A DNA stretch of 64,000 nt from Jaenimonas drosophilae (Eukaryota > Euglenozoa > Kinetoplastea > Trypanosomatida > Trypanosomatidae), in assembly GCA_030849065.1 (NCBI GenBank), contig JASAON010001651.1, positions 113,116 to 177,115 on the forward strand. The letters are read 5' to 3'. The translations under genes were made by a program, and so were the position numbers. Below, in pieces: positions 27,345 through 36,500 of the stretch (positions within the stretch are counted from its first letter, which is position 1; every line of letters starts with the position of its first letter). The notes under the pieces were generated by a model. It was not told the DNA's origin, did not search any database, and saw only the letters and a program-made list of their open reading frames with translations.

Positions 27345-28421
27345 ATGGTGGCCAACGACTTTGCCTCGCGGCTTCCTCTCATTGGCCACACCACCACACT
27401 TGGCTGGGATGGGGATGACTTCGCACGGGAGTACATGGAGTACCTCGTTCAACGTGCGAGGACGATCCTTGGCCGGCATGGGTGGCGTGTTGGATGCATC
27501 AAGGAGTTCTACCCGCGTGGCAAACGTTTGCTCGGCCTCAACGTCAACCGTGGCAGTGAAGTGTGCATCCGCTTCCGCTCACCCGAGGACAGGCAGGCTT
27601 TCCTGCCCTTCCCCGAAGTGGTGTGTACGATGCTGCATGAGCTCGCCCACTGCGCAATCTCCCGCCATGACCGGTCCTTCTGGGATCTTCACAAGAAGCT
27701 CGTGGATGAGTGTGAAGCACTGGAGGTGGAGCTTGTTGGGCGTGGGGCTGCCATTTACCCACGAAACGCACAGGGAGCCGGTTTGCGGATTGTGAGCGTG
27801 TATCAGGGCCACACAGCCAACAACAACAAGAAGAAGAGGACCTCTTCAACATCCACTCGCCGCAAAGCTCCCGCGACGTCCATCAAGCAACAACAGCCGC
27901 GTGGGAAGCAAACTGTGTTGCTCAACGATGCATTGCCAAGCCCTTCATCATCTTCTGCTCCACTGGAACCCCGCACAGGATTTATTGGAGCTGGCAATCG
28001 TCTTGGTGGTCTTCCCACACCACCGGCAAGTGCACTGCGTGACGTACTTCTCGCGGCCCTACGTCGCCGTATGGATATCAAGGATCCTGCCAATGATTGT
28101 GGTGATGATGAAGATGATGGCAGGGTTGTTGATGGTGATGTGGATGATGAGGAAGTGATGCATCCCGATCTCGCGCCCGATGAGGAACCCACGGATGGTG
28201 GTGGTTGGGCCTGCGAGCGCTGCCACTTTCACAACCGCAGCAGCAGCCACGTGTGTGAGTATTGTTCTGACTGGGTGGTGGTGGTGGATCCATCGCCCGA
28301 GAAGTCGGCTGGCAATGCCGCCACCGAGCGCGTGAAGGTGGTTAAAGAAGACGGCACGGGCCACACGGCCAACACGGCTGTGTGCATCGAGTCCAGCTCA
28401 GAGGAGGATGAGGTTGTGTAG
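27345..28421 (+). CDS. WLM-domain DNA-protein crosslink protease (Wss1/SPRTN-like)
   Basis: 358 residues. The WLM metalloprotease domain fills about residues 15-150 with the zinc site HELAHCAISRHD (H98, E99, H102, H108). A basic, Ser/Thr-rich linker with KKKR and NLS-like patches follows. A RanBP2-type zinc finger near residues 283-305 has the pattern W-x-C-x2-C-x3-N-x6-C-x2-C (WACERCHFHNRSSSHVCEYC). The protein ends VCIESSSEEDEVV, a hydrophobic core followed by Ser/acidic residues like a SUMO-interacting motif. Yeast Wss1 is a SUMO-dependent protease that cleaves proteins crosslinked to DNA; the same nuclear role is inferred here. The open frame starts one codon earlier with GTG. Confidence 0.88.
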   Translation: MVANDFASRLPLIGHTTTLGWDGDDFAREYMEYLVQRARTILGRHGWRVGCIKEFYPRGKRLLGLNVNRGSEVCIRFRSPEDRQAFLPFPEVVCTMLHELAHCAISRHDRSFWDLHKKLVDECEALEVELVGRGAAIYPRNAQGAGLRIVSVYQGHTANNNKKKRTSSTSTRRKAPATSIKQQQPRGKQTVLLNDALPSPSSSSAPLEPRTGFIGAGNRLGGLPTPPASALRDVLLAALRRRMDIKDPANDCGDDEDDGRVVDGDVDDEEVMHPDLAPDEEPTDGGGWACERCHFHNRSSSHVCEYCSDWVVVVDPSPEKSAGNAATERVKVVKEDGTGHTANTAVCIESSSEEDEVV

Positions 28422-28724
28422 GGAGGGGGGGCGATGGAGCTGCACCACTCGGGATCTCACGACGAATGATCACAGACAATGTTGTTCTGCTTCGTGGAGT
28501 TGTTTCACAACCTGCGTGATGGCCAATCTTTTTCTGAAGTTCTCATCCAAAACGTCCTAATCTTCTTCCTCTTCTTCCTGCTTCTTCCTTGCAGATCCTA
28601 TCAACTTCTCATAGCCTTGGGTGTGTGAGAGGTCGTGTGCGGAGAGGACAGCCAGCTCGCGCACTTCATTCCAAGACCAACTCCCCCACACACAAACAGC
28701 GATTGCTTCTCTCCCTTGTGCAGC
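28422..28724 (+). other. Intergenic region with trans-splice acceptor
   Basis: About 300 bases. A CT-rich tract (28557-28592) and a nearer one ending at the AG 28722-28723, one base before the ATG at 28725, are both possible acceptors. Confidence 0.45.
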
Positions 28725-31229
28725 ATGGAGGACTACGCCTACATCAACTTCTTTGGCATCGATGGACGCGCTGCCATGTTAGCGTGCGATCGCCACGGCG
28801 TCACCCCCGACGTTCTTCTCTTCCACTCGAAGAAGTCCTTCCGTGGCAACAACATGGAGGAGGAGCAGGTACTCATTCGCTACACGATGCGTGAGCGCTC
28901 ACGTCAGAACATGTTGCGGAAGCTCCTCGCCGTGAAGACGTCCTTGATCGTGGCTGGCACGGTGGCAGGCCTGTGGAAGGAGCGGAAGGAGTTGTACCCA
29001 GACGCCCCAAAGGTACCAAAATTCTCAAAGAAGCAGCTGGCGAAGGCAGCGGAGTCTGTAGATACGGAGAGCGACCCGGATGTGATTGATGAACGTGGTA
29101 GGCCAAATCCGGCGGTGATGGCGGAGTTGGAGCGCAGCACCTCCCCAACTCCGCCTCCGTCGTCCTCCCCACCGATGCAACAGTCGCCCTTTTTGCTCAA
29201 CGCAAGCAATCCTGCCCCAAACACCGAAGAAGCACCGCACACACAGCTTCTTGCGAGTGAGGCGGCCTCACCTTTTGCTGCTCAGCACGTGGAACACAGC
29301 ACTCCTCCCCAACCTCCTGTGGAGGAGGTGCCCTTGTTCCAGGTGATGGTTGATGGGATGGAAGAGGAAAAAGAAGCCACAGACGCGACGCACGCCGTTG
29401 AGAAGGTGCCCTCTGCCACATCCTCATCCTCTCCACCGAAACCTCCACAGGTGATGCACTCCATCACTTCCCCTAGTGTGGCCGCCTCCACGCCCGTAGT
29501 TCCTGCCTCCTCCACCACCTCCTCGCACAAGGCGGTGGTAGCTGGATCACCAATCCATCGTGAGTGGTCAGTGCCCGCACCTCCTACCCCGTCCTCACCG
29601 CCCGCAGTAGTTCAGGAGGCTAGTCTTGGACAGACCCCCAACACGAAGGTGGAGGGCGAGGCCGGAGAGGCTGGACACAACCTCACTCCACCCGTGGTGG
29701 CCCTCGATGTACCATCGCTCTCCACCAACGTGGTGGTGGCCAATGCAACATCGGCATCCGCCTCAGCTGCTGCACAAGACGTGGATTCTGATCATCATCA
29801 TCAACCACCACAACAACAACAACAATCACCACAGCAGCACTCTGTGGTATCGCCTCCCCCAGCATCCCAAGCCTCCGTGCACACAACCTCCATCGCGGCC
29901 ACCCCCGCAGCCCCTACACCGGCTGAGGAGGCACAGGCCTCTGACGCACCCGCCATGAGCGCCAACCCGCGCAGCGTAACTTTCAACAACAGCGCGGTGG
30001 AAACTGGGGCCCTAACGCAGACGGAGGAGGAGCACACCGTCGGCACCACGCAGGCCTTTGAGAGCCCATCACGAGCCACCCCAGACTCCCAGCGGGATGG
30101 GCCAGAAGCGGGGGATCGCCCGGCGGGGCTGCGACCACGCCCGCCATCGGTGTGCAGCCAAACCCGCCGTGAGCGAGGTGGTGAGAAACGGGCCAGCAGC
30201 CTCCACTTCCTCCAGGCCCTCTCCGAGCGCCAACATCAGGCCCGTCTCTCCAGTGGCATGGCGCCGCACTACCCATCACCACCTCCCTCCCCGCCCATCC
30301 CCTACTTCGCACGAAACAAGGAATCTCTCCAGTGGGAGGATGAGGAGCTGGAGGAAACACAGAAGGAGCTCGCCGCCTACGGCCTACGTGCACCGAAGCA
30401 AGCGCGCATCTTCCGTCGCTATCGCAATGACCTCCAGGCGAGGGAGCGGGCGGAGCGGAAACAGCAAGAAGCGCAAAAACGTGAAAAGGCGCGGGCCGCT
30501 GCGCGGGCCGCCTTCCCCACGGCGGAGCGGCCACCACTGTGCCCAGCGGCGGCGGGGCCGTCGGCCAAGACCGCCCCACCCGCACACCATCTCGAGCCGC
30601 TCATCAAGGATAGCCACCAAAAGCAGCTGGAGGCCTTCCGTCGGGTGGCGATGGTTGATGCCGCGCGGAACAAGAAGAACTTTAGGAAGGGTGCCATGCT
30701 GGATAAGGATCTCGAGCAGTTCGCCACGATGGGCACCTTGGAGCATGACTTGCAGTTCCAGGCCAGCATTGGCAAGAAGCAGCCGCGCGAGGTGGTGGTG
30801 GCGGCGGTGGTGCAGGCCCGCGCCGCACACAAGAAGTCGGCCACCCGCTACGTTGATCGGCAGTGGAAGATGGAGAAGAGCCTCGATAAACGCGTCCTGC
30901 GTGCCCTTGACAAGGCCAAGACACACAAGCAACGAACGGAGGTGCTGCACAAGGAGGTGAATGCCAGCCGTGCAGACATCTCCCGCATGCATCGGGAGAT
31001 GGCAGAGCGCCGGGAGCAGCGACGGCGGCACCGAGAATTTGTTCGAACGGAGCGGCGGCATCATCGGGCCGATGAGTTTGTGCATCGCAATGATGGCATG
31101 GCGCTGCAGAAGCGGTTTGAGCACGATAAGGAGGCGTTGTTCCGCCGAGACATCAAGCAGAAGCTTCATGCGATGGATACGCGACGGGATTGGGATCTGG
31201 ATGTCTTGCGCAGCATGACTGAGGATTGA
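28725..31229 (+). CDS. Low-complexity and coiled-coil protein of unknown function
   Basis: 834 residues, unrecognised. Residues about 1-100 (MEDYAYINFFGIDGRAAML onward) look like a folded, conserved head. About 100-520 is a Pro/Ser/Thr/Ala-rich, probably disordered region with Q- and H-rich runs. About 545-834 is strongly charged and helical, with long Arg/Lys/Glu heptads typical of coiled coils. The frame extends 30 codons upstream from a GTG, but 28725 is the first ATG. A cytoskeletal or flagellar scaffold would fit the build, without proof. The opposite-strand and alternate-frame long ORFs here are by-products of its high GC content. Confidence 0.75.
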   Translation: MEDYAYINFFGIDGRAAMLACDRHGVTPDVLLFHSKKSFRGNNMEEEQVLIRYTMRERSRQNMLRKLLAVKTSLIVAGTVAGLWKERKELYPDAPKVPKFSKKQLAKAAESVDTESDPDVIDERGRPNPAVMAELERSTSPTPPPSSSPPMQQSPFLLNASNPAPNTEEAPHTQLLASEAASPFAAQHVEHSTPPQPPVEEVPLFQVMVDGMEEEKEATDATHAVEKVPSATSSSSPPKPPQVMHSITSPSVAASTPVVPASSTTSSHKAVVAGSPIHREWSVPAPPTPSSPPAVVQEASLGQTPNTKVEGEAGEAGHNLTPPVVALDVPSLSTNVVVANATSASASAAAQDVDSDHHHQPPQQQQQSPQQHSVVSPPPASQASVHTTSIAATPAAPTPAEEAQASDAPAMSANPRSVTFNNSAVETGALTQTEEEHTVGTTQAFESPSRATPDSQRDGPEAGDRPAGLRPRPPSVCSQTRRERGGEKRASSLHFLQALSERQHQARLSSGMAPHYPSPPPSPPIPYFARNKESLQWEDEELEETQKELAAYGLRAPKQARIFRRYRNDLQARERAERKQQEAQKREKARAAARAAFPTAERPPLCPAAAGPSAKTAPPAHHLEPLIKDSHQKQLEAFRRVAMVDAARNKKNFRKGAMLDKDLEQFATMGTLEHDLQFQASIGKKQPREVVVAAVVQARAAHKKSATRYVDRQWKMEKSLDKRVLRALDKAKTHKQRTEVLHKEVNASRADISRMHREMAERREQRRRHREFVRTERRHHRADEFVHRNDGMALQKRFEHDKEALFRRDIKQKLHAMDTRRDWDLDVLRSMTED

Positions 31230-31609
31230 TCTCTCAGACTGTGCTCACACATACACACACCGTTTCTTGTGTGTGGGTTGAAGAGCGAGGTGGTGGTGGC
31301 AATGTGTGTGTGTGCGTGATGCCCCAATCGCACCATGTGCCACGGTTGTTGTTGTTGTTTTTCTTTGGATGTACCTTCTTACGGTCTAGACTGCACATGT
31401 ATGTAGTTGTGCGTCAGTACGCGAACCCTTCACCAATCCGTCTTCTTCTTGTCCGCCACCATCCTTTCATGTGGTGGAACACACACAATAACATGGCATG
31501 CGCACAATGGGTGAGTCTTTCAAGCACACATTTGGTATCCTTGTTTCTTTCTTCTTCTTCTTATTCTCTTACTTCTTCATGAATATGGATCTCCCCACAG
31601 ACCCTCAAG
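31230..31609 (+). other. Intergenic region with trans-splice acceptor
   Basis: 380 bases. T/CT-rich tract 31541-31580 and AG at 31599-31600 (ctccccacag), nine bases before the ATG at 31610. Confidence 0.6.
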
Positions 31610-33334
31610 ATGGCATCCGCAACGCAGGATGTGCATGAGGATCCTTCAAGGGCAGACAACTTTGCCCAGCTCGCCGCGGATGTCAGCAAGACACCCTTGG
31701 TGCTTCTCAAGAAGCCTCAAGTGATTCGGCTCCTCCCCGACCTCATCCCCACTCCACCAACAACAGCAACATCCGAGACGTTGTCCGCCTCATCCTCCTT
31801 CTTCCCGCCCCCCATCGCATCACCGTACACCAAGACGGCACCCTTCTTGGTGGCCCACAACCCCTCATACACTATCCCCGTGAGTGAGCCCATCAGCTTC
31901 CTCAGCTCACCCGACGTCTTTGCCTACGACAACGCCCCTTGTGCGAGTGCCGTGGAGCTCCACGTCTATGACCTCACCCGCGGCAGTCTTGCCACCTATG
32001 GTGAGGACATCCTCCACATGAAGATGGAGGGCCACATGATTAGCCACTCGGGTCTCGTCTGTTTTGGCATCGAGTATTATTTTGAAGGGGGCATTGCCAT
32101 GTGCAAGCCTGGCGCAACACGCTTTGGGGATGGCTTCACCACCATCCCCGTCGGCACCACCACGCGTTCGTTGCCGGCCTTTTGGTCGTGGCTGCGTGAG
32201 GAGGAGGCACGACGCTTCCAGGTGGATGACTATCACCCCATCCGCTTCAATTGCCATCACTTCACGAAGGCCGCGGTGGAGTTTCTTCTCGGGGAGGAAG
32301 CGACGGCCTACCTCAACACCCTCATCAACTCTGTCCGCAAACTCAGCGCAACTCCCATTGGGTCAGCGGTGAGTGAGCTCTACGGCGTCTTCATCTCCGC
32401 CTCCCTCGCGCTGGAGGCTCGCGGCAGGTGCCGCCTGCTCGACGACAAGATTAGGTACGAAAAAACACGCCGCATGTGCGCGGATAACTTGGCCGTCCAG
32501 CCCCCGCCGATGCGGTTAGTCTTCTTCGCCGATCTGGCCTCCTCGGTGGCAACGACAACGATGGAGCAGGTTCTGCCCTACGTACGCAAGGTGGCTGGAG
32601 AGGCTGGGGTGGTGCAGGTGCGCACCTTCATTTCGGAGTGTACGTCATCGAAGCAAACGTTGAATGCCCCATGCGTCGAGGCCTTCATTCACTGCGTGCA
32701 TGCCGCGATGCTCGGCACCTCCTTGGATGTGTGGGGGCCATTGCTCAATGCCCTGCGATTGGCGGTACTACACAAGGCCGTCTGCATCGGGGTGGCCAGT
32801 GGCCCGCTGATGCAGCCCCTCCTCCGCGCCGCGAGAGACCTCCCACGACTGCCCAACGCGGCGCAGCTCAGCTTTTTGCGTGTGTTGTGCAATCTTGGCT
32901 CCAGTCATGTCGGGGCCATGGCACTGGCAGACCAAGAATACCGCGCGTCGTGGATCTCCGCCGTGGGGCTTGGCCTCCTGAGCGGGGAGTCTGGCATCGT
33001 GTATACCGCCGCGTGTCTCGCTCACAACTTGGCCATCATCATGCTCACCGCGCCCATCTCCATTCGTCTCGAGACCGCGGCGGGCAAAGACTGTCACGGC
33101 AACCGTCTCGGGAACGTCATCGTGCATAATCTGCGTGCGCGCACGGCGGAACAACTTCCAGAGCCAGCGCTGAATATGTTGCTGATGGCCCTCTACCAGC
33201 TCGTGTCGTGCTGCCACCTCAACCCGCGATTCACGCAACTGAGCACCGAGCCGTGGTTCATGAGCCTCATCACGCGTTGTCAGTCGTCGGAGTCTGTGGC
33301 ACTCATCTCGATGATCCGGGAGATGTGTGTGTGA
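31610..33334 (+). CDS. PPPDE (DeSI-type) peptidase with C-terminal PUL domain
   Basis: 574 residues. After a 110-residue disordered N-terminus comes a PPPDE domain: VELHVYDLTRGSL (115-127), the catalytic His in SHSGLVCFGIEYYFEGGI (H146) and the catalytic Cys in RFNCHHFTKAAVEFLLG (C215). PPPDE enzymes act as desumoylating or deubiquitinating isopeptidases. From about 300 to the end an all-helical region with armadillo-like pattern (ALRLAVLHKAVCIG, LSFLRVLCNLGSSHVG, AACLAHNLAIIM) fits the PUL domain, which binds the AAA ATPase p97/Cdc48 in Ufd3/PLAA and accompanies PPPDE in some fungal and plant proteins. A link between SUMO/ubiquitin removal and Cdc48 is inferred. Confidence 0.83.
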   Translation: MASATQDVHEDPSRADNFAQLAADVSKTPLVLLKKPQVIRLLPDLIPTPPTTATSETLSASSSFFPPPIASPYTKTAPFLVAHNPSYTIPVSEPISFLSSPDVFAYDNAPCASAVELHVYDLTRGSLATYGEDILHMKMEGHMISHSGLVCFGIEYYFEGGIAMCKPGATRFGDGFTTIPVGTTTRSLPAFWSWLREEEARRFQVDDYHPIRFNCHHFTKAAVEFLLGEEATAYLNTLINSVRKLSATPIGSAVSELYGVFISASLALEARGRCRLLDDKIRYEKTRRMCADNLAVQPPPMRLVFFADLASSVATTTMEQVLPYVRKVAGEAGVVQVRTFISECTSSKQTLNAPCVEAFIHCVHAAMLGTSLDVWGPLLNALRLAVLHKAVCIGVASGPLMQPLLRAARDLPRLPNAAQLSFLRVLCNLGSSHVGAMALADQEYRASWISAVGLGLLSGESGIVYTAACLAHNLAIIMLTAPISIRLETAAGKDCHGNRLGNVIVHNLRARTAEQLPEPALNMLLMALYQLVSCCHLNPRFTQLSTEPWFMSLITRCQSSESVALISMIREMCV

Positions 33335-33443
33335 TGGTGTGATGGTCACCTTGCAGAAACATTCGGTTCTGATGTTGTGTTGCACGTTTCTCTCTTCATT
33401 GTTCGTCATGTGCGCTGCGCCACTCATCATCATCATCATCATC

Positions 33444-33490
33444 CATCTTTCCTCCTTCATCTCACTCTCTCACTCTCACTCTCTTCCCAG
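33444..33490 (+). promoter_or_regulatory. Trans-splice acceptor upstream of CPSF160
   Basis: Long CT tract ending in ttcccag with AG at 33489-33490, 29 bases before the first ATG at 33520. The in-frame TTG at 33508 lies between but is not an ATG. Confidence 0.7.
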
Positions 33491-33519
33491 CTCATTTATT
33501 GTGCTAGTTGTTGCACGGC

Positions 33520-36500
33520 ATGCTCCACGCCGCTGTGGTTCCGAGCCTCCCCGCGACGGCAGCAACCCACTGCGTGTCTGGCGTCTTCACCCCGCACCTC
33601 CACCCCGATGAACGCGAGGTGGTCGTGGTGCGACAGAACATTCTCACTCTGTATCGCTATGACCCACACACCGTGGCAGCCGGCGATGCCTCCTCCTCCT
33701 CTCTGATGCGTGTGGTGATGGAAACACCCCTTCACGCACCGCCCAAAGGCATCGCCGTCTGCCGCCCTGGTGGTGCCAGCGTGGATGTTCTTGTGCTCCT
33801 GATGGACGACTTTCATCTCTCCTTTCTGCAGGCCAACCCACTCCTGTTGCAGTGGGATGCTGTGGCACTGGTGCAGCTCGACGACCGGCCCTGCATGGGC
33901 GAGGCCGCGGAGGTCATTGACCCCATCATCCGCGTGGATGCCTCCAAGACGCAGGTTGCCGTACTCGTTCGCGGTTCTCACCTCTTCTTCTTTCGTGTAC
34001 TCCCCAAGACGAAGGATGGAGCGGTGGAGGTGGTGGCCGAATCATCGTTAAGCACCACCACGGCAGCTGGAACGGTGCCACAGGGAGGCTCGGCAGATAC
34101 ACCTGGCGTAGCGCTAGATGCATGGAGCGACGACGAAGATGAGCCCAACATCAACAACAACAACAACAGCAGCAACGCCCCTCCCGCGGCGGAGGTTGGC
34201 CCTACTGGCAGCCCCACACCCGCTGCCGATAGCCCCCCATCCGCCCCCATCACCCACGACGTGTTGGCCATGACCTCCATTGCGATGCTGCACCTTCGTA
34301 GCCTCGAGCCACGGCTGCGCAACGTGCGCGACATCGCCTTCGTGGAGAGCACCGGGGAGCCCCTCCTCGCCTTCCTCTACGAGCCGCAGCCCGTCTGGGC
34401 CGGCCACGCCAAAGTTGTGGAGTGGGCCAGCAAGACGGTTGAGTCGCGCCTGCTCTCGTGCTCCATCATGTGGGTGAAGGTGGCGCTGAGTGCGGGTGGG
34501 GCGGCCGACTTCCTCGCCATTGGCGATATTCACCACCTCCCCTTCAACACCACACACCTGGTGGCGGTGCCGGCCTTTCATCAGGTGCCCTCCGCGGTGA
34601 TGGGCTTCGGCCCCAACGTGTGCGTTCATGTCAGCACCAAGAGCGTCTTCGGAGCCTACTGGAACGAGGCTGGCCATGAGGAGGCCAAGTGCGCCCCAAA
34701 CGCCAACAACCTCTATCACCCCATGACGTGGATGGATCCGGCCCAGGAACGGTCGCAGGAGCTCATCCGCACCAACCTCGATCTTGCCAACTGCACCGTC
34801 GTCCCGCTCACGACCACATCACACGCCGTGGAGCTCTCCTTCCTCGTCTTCACGGAGGAGGCAGGAACGGTGTTGGAGTTGGTTGTCTCTGCTGATGAGT
34901 ACAAGGTCAGCACCATGCGCGCGCGAATTGTGATGGCCGACTGCTTCTGCTCCTGTTGGGCGGCAGTGGGTGCGGATGCATTCTTCCTTGGCAGTAGCCG
35001 CGATGACTCACGTTTGGTCGTCTACGACCGTCGCGCGCCATCACTGACGGTGCGGCAGTCCTTCTGGGGCCTCGGGCCCATCCAAGACATGGATGTGGTC
35101 GATGGTACCTCCGACGTGAAGGAGTTGTGCGGCCGATTTGTAAATGAGGATGTGGAGCAATCGCCATACGCCGCCTTGTACCAGTCGGTGGTGCTCGAGC
35201 CCGCCCCACTCATGACGACGGCGAAGAAGCGGGAGGTGATGGACGTTGCTCTCTGCACCGGCCTCCACTCGGCGGGCGCACTGAGTGTGCTGCGCCACTC
35301 CATCCGCGACAAGGTGTTGCGCAAGGAGTCGGTGAATGCCACCTCCGTCTTCTACATTCCCTCCTCATCCACGGCAACGGATGGTGCTGACCAACAACAA
35401 CAACAACAACAACAGCAGCAGCGTAAGCGTGGACGTGAGGATCGTCGTGGTGGTGGTCGCGATGACTCGCACCTCCTCCTCACAGGCCGCAACTTCTCGC
35501 TTTGGTTTCTTGTTCGCCGTGCCGGATTGCAACAGGTGAAAACCTTCGCCCTCGACATGAACGCACGGACGATCCTCGCCACCTCCCTTGGGTGGGCCTC
35601 GGCGGTGCTTCAGGTGACGGGCACGGAGCTGCGTCTGGTGTCGGTGGATGGGAAGCAGAAGCTGCACACCTTGGCACTGGAGCCCTTTCTGGGTGAGGAG
35701 ACCGCGGGCAGCGACGGGGAAAAGACTCAGGTATCAGCCGCCATCCTGCTTCCGTCGATGCAGTCCCTCATTCTCCGCAGCACCAACGGGAAGTTGTTGG
35801 AGTGCTCCTTGAAGGATGTGAAGGACCCGAACCTATCGTGTAAGGTCATCGCCACCGACGTCGTGGCCGTCGCCGCCTGGGAGGCACGTCAGCGCTTGGT
35901 GGTGATGCAGACGCACCAACTTGTGTTTTTGGATGCCACCAGTGACGGAGCGTGGAGGAGCGTAGCACGCTTTCCATGCTTTGACGCCCTACCTCCCTTT
36001 GCGTTGGATGGGATTGAGGCGGTGTCAGCCGGTGGCACCAAGACACGTGCATCGAGTCGCAATCCCGCCATCACCATCACCCACATGGCGGTACATCCGT
36101 CAAGCTCCCCCAACGCTGTCGTGGAGGCGGTCTTGGTCGTCGTCACCTCCTCTGGGGAGCTGCAAACCTACAACTTCCACCCGAAGGACGTTCATGGGCC
36201 ACAGCGTCTGCTGAAGGATCTTCATCACCTGCTCGATGTACGCGCCGACAATGACGCCATTGAGTCCATCGAAGCCAAGAAACAACGTCTGTTGGAGGAG
36301 AAGGCGAGGCTGGCGGAGGAGGCCGACCAGGCCCGCAACACCAGCGCGCGCTTGGCAGCCTTCCATGACCTGAATGGCCACGATGGCATCTACGCCTGTG
36401 GCCAACACCCCATCTTCTTGATGGAGGAGGCCGACAGCGGGCGCTTGGCCCTTCATCACCACAAGGTGGCGGACGCGGTGCGGGGCTTCTCGCCCTTCCC

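Noticed and set aside
30058..30960. 300-codon Arg/Ser/Pro-rich frame on the plus strand
   Set aside because: It is an alternate frame of the gene at 28725-31229, GC-driven, with no independent acceptor.
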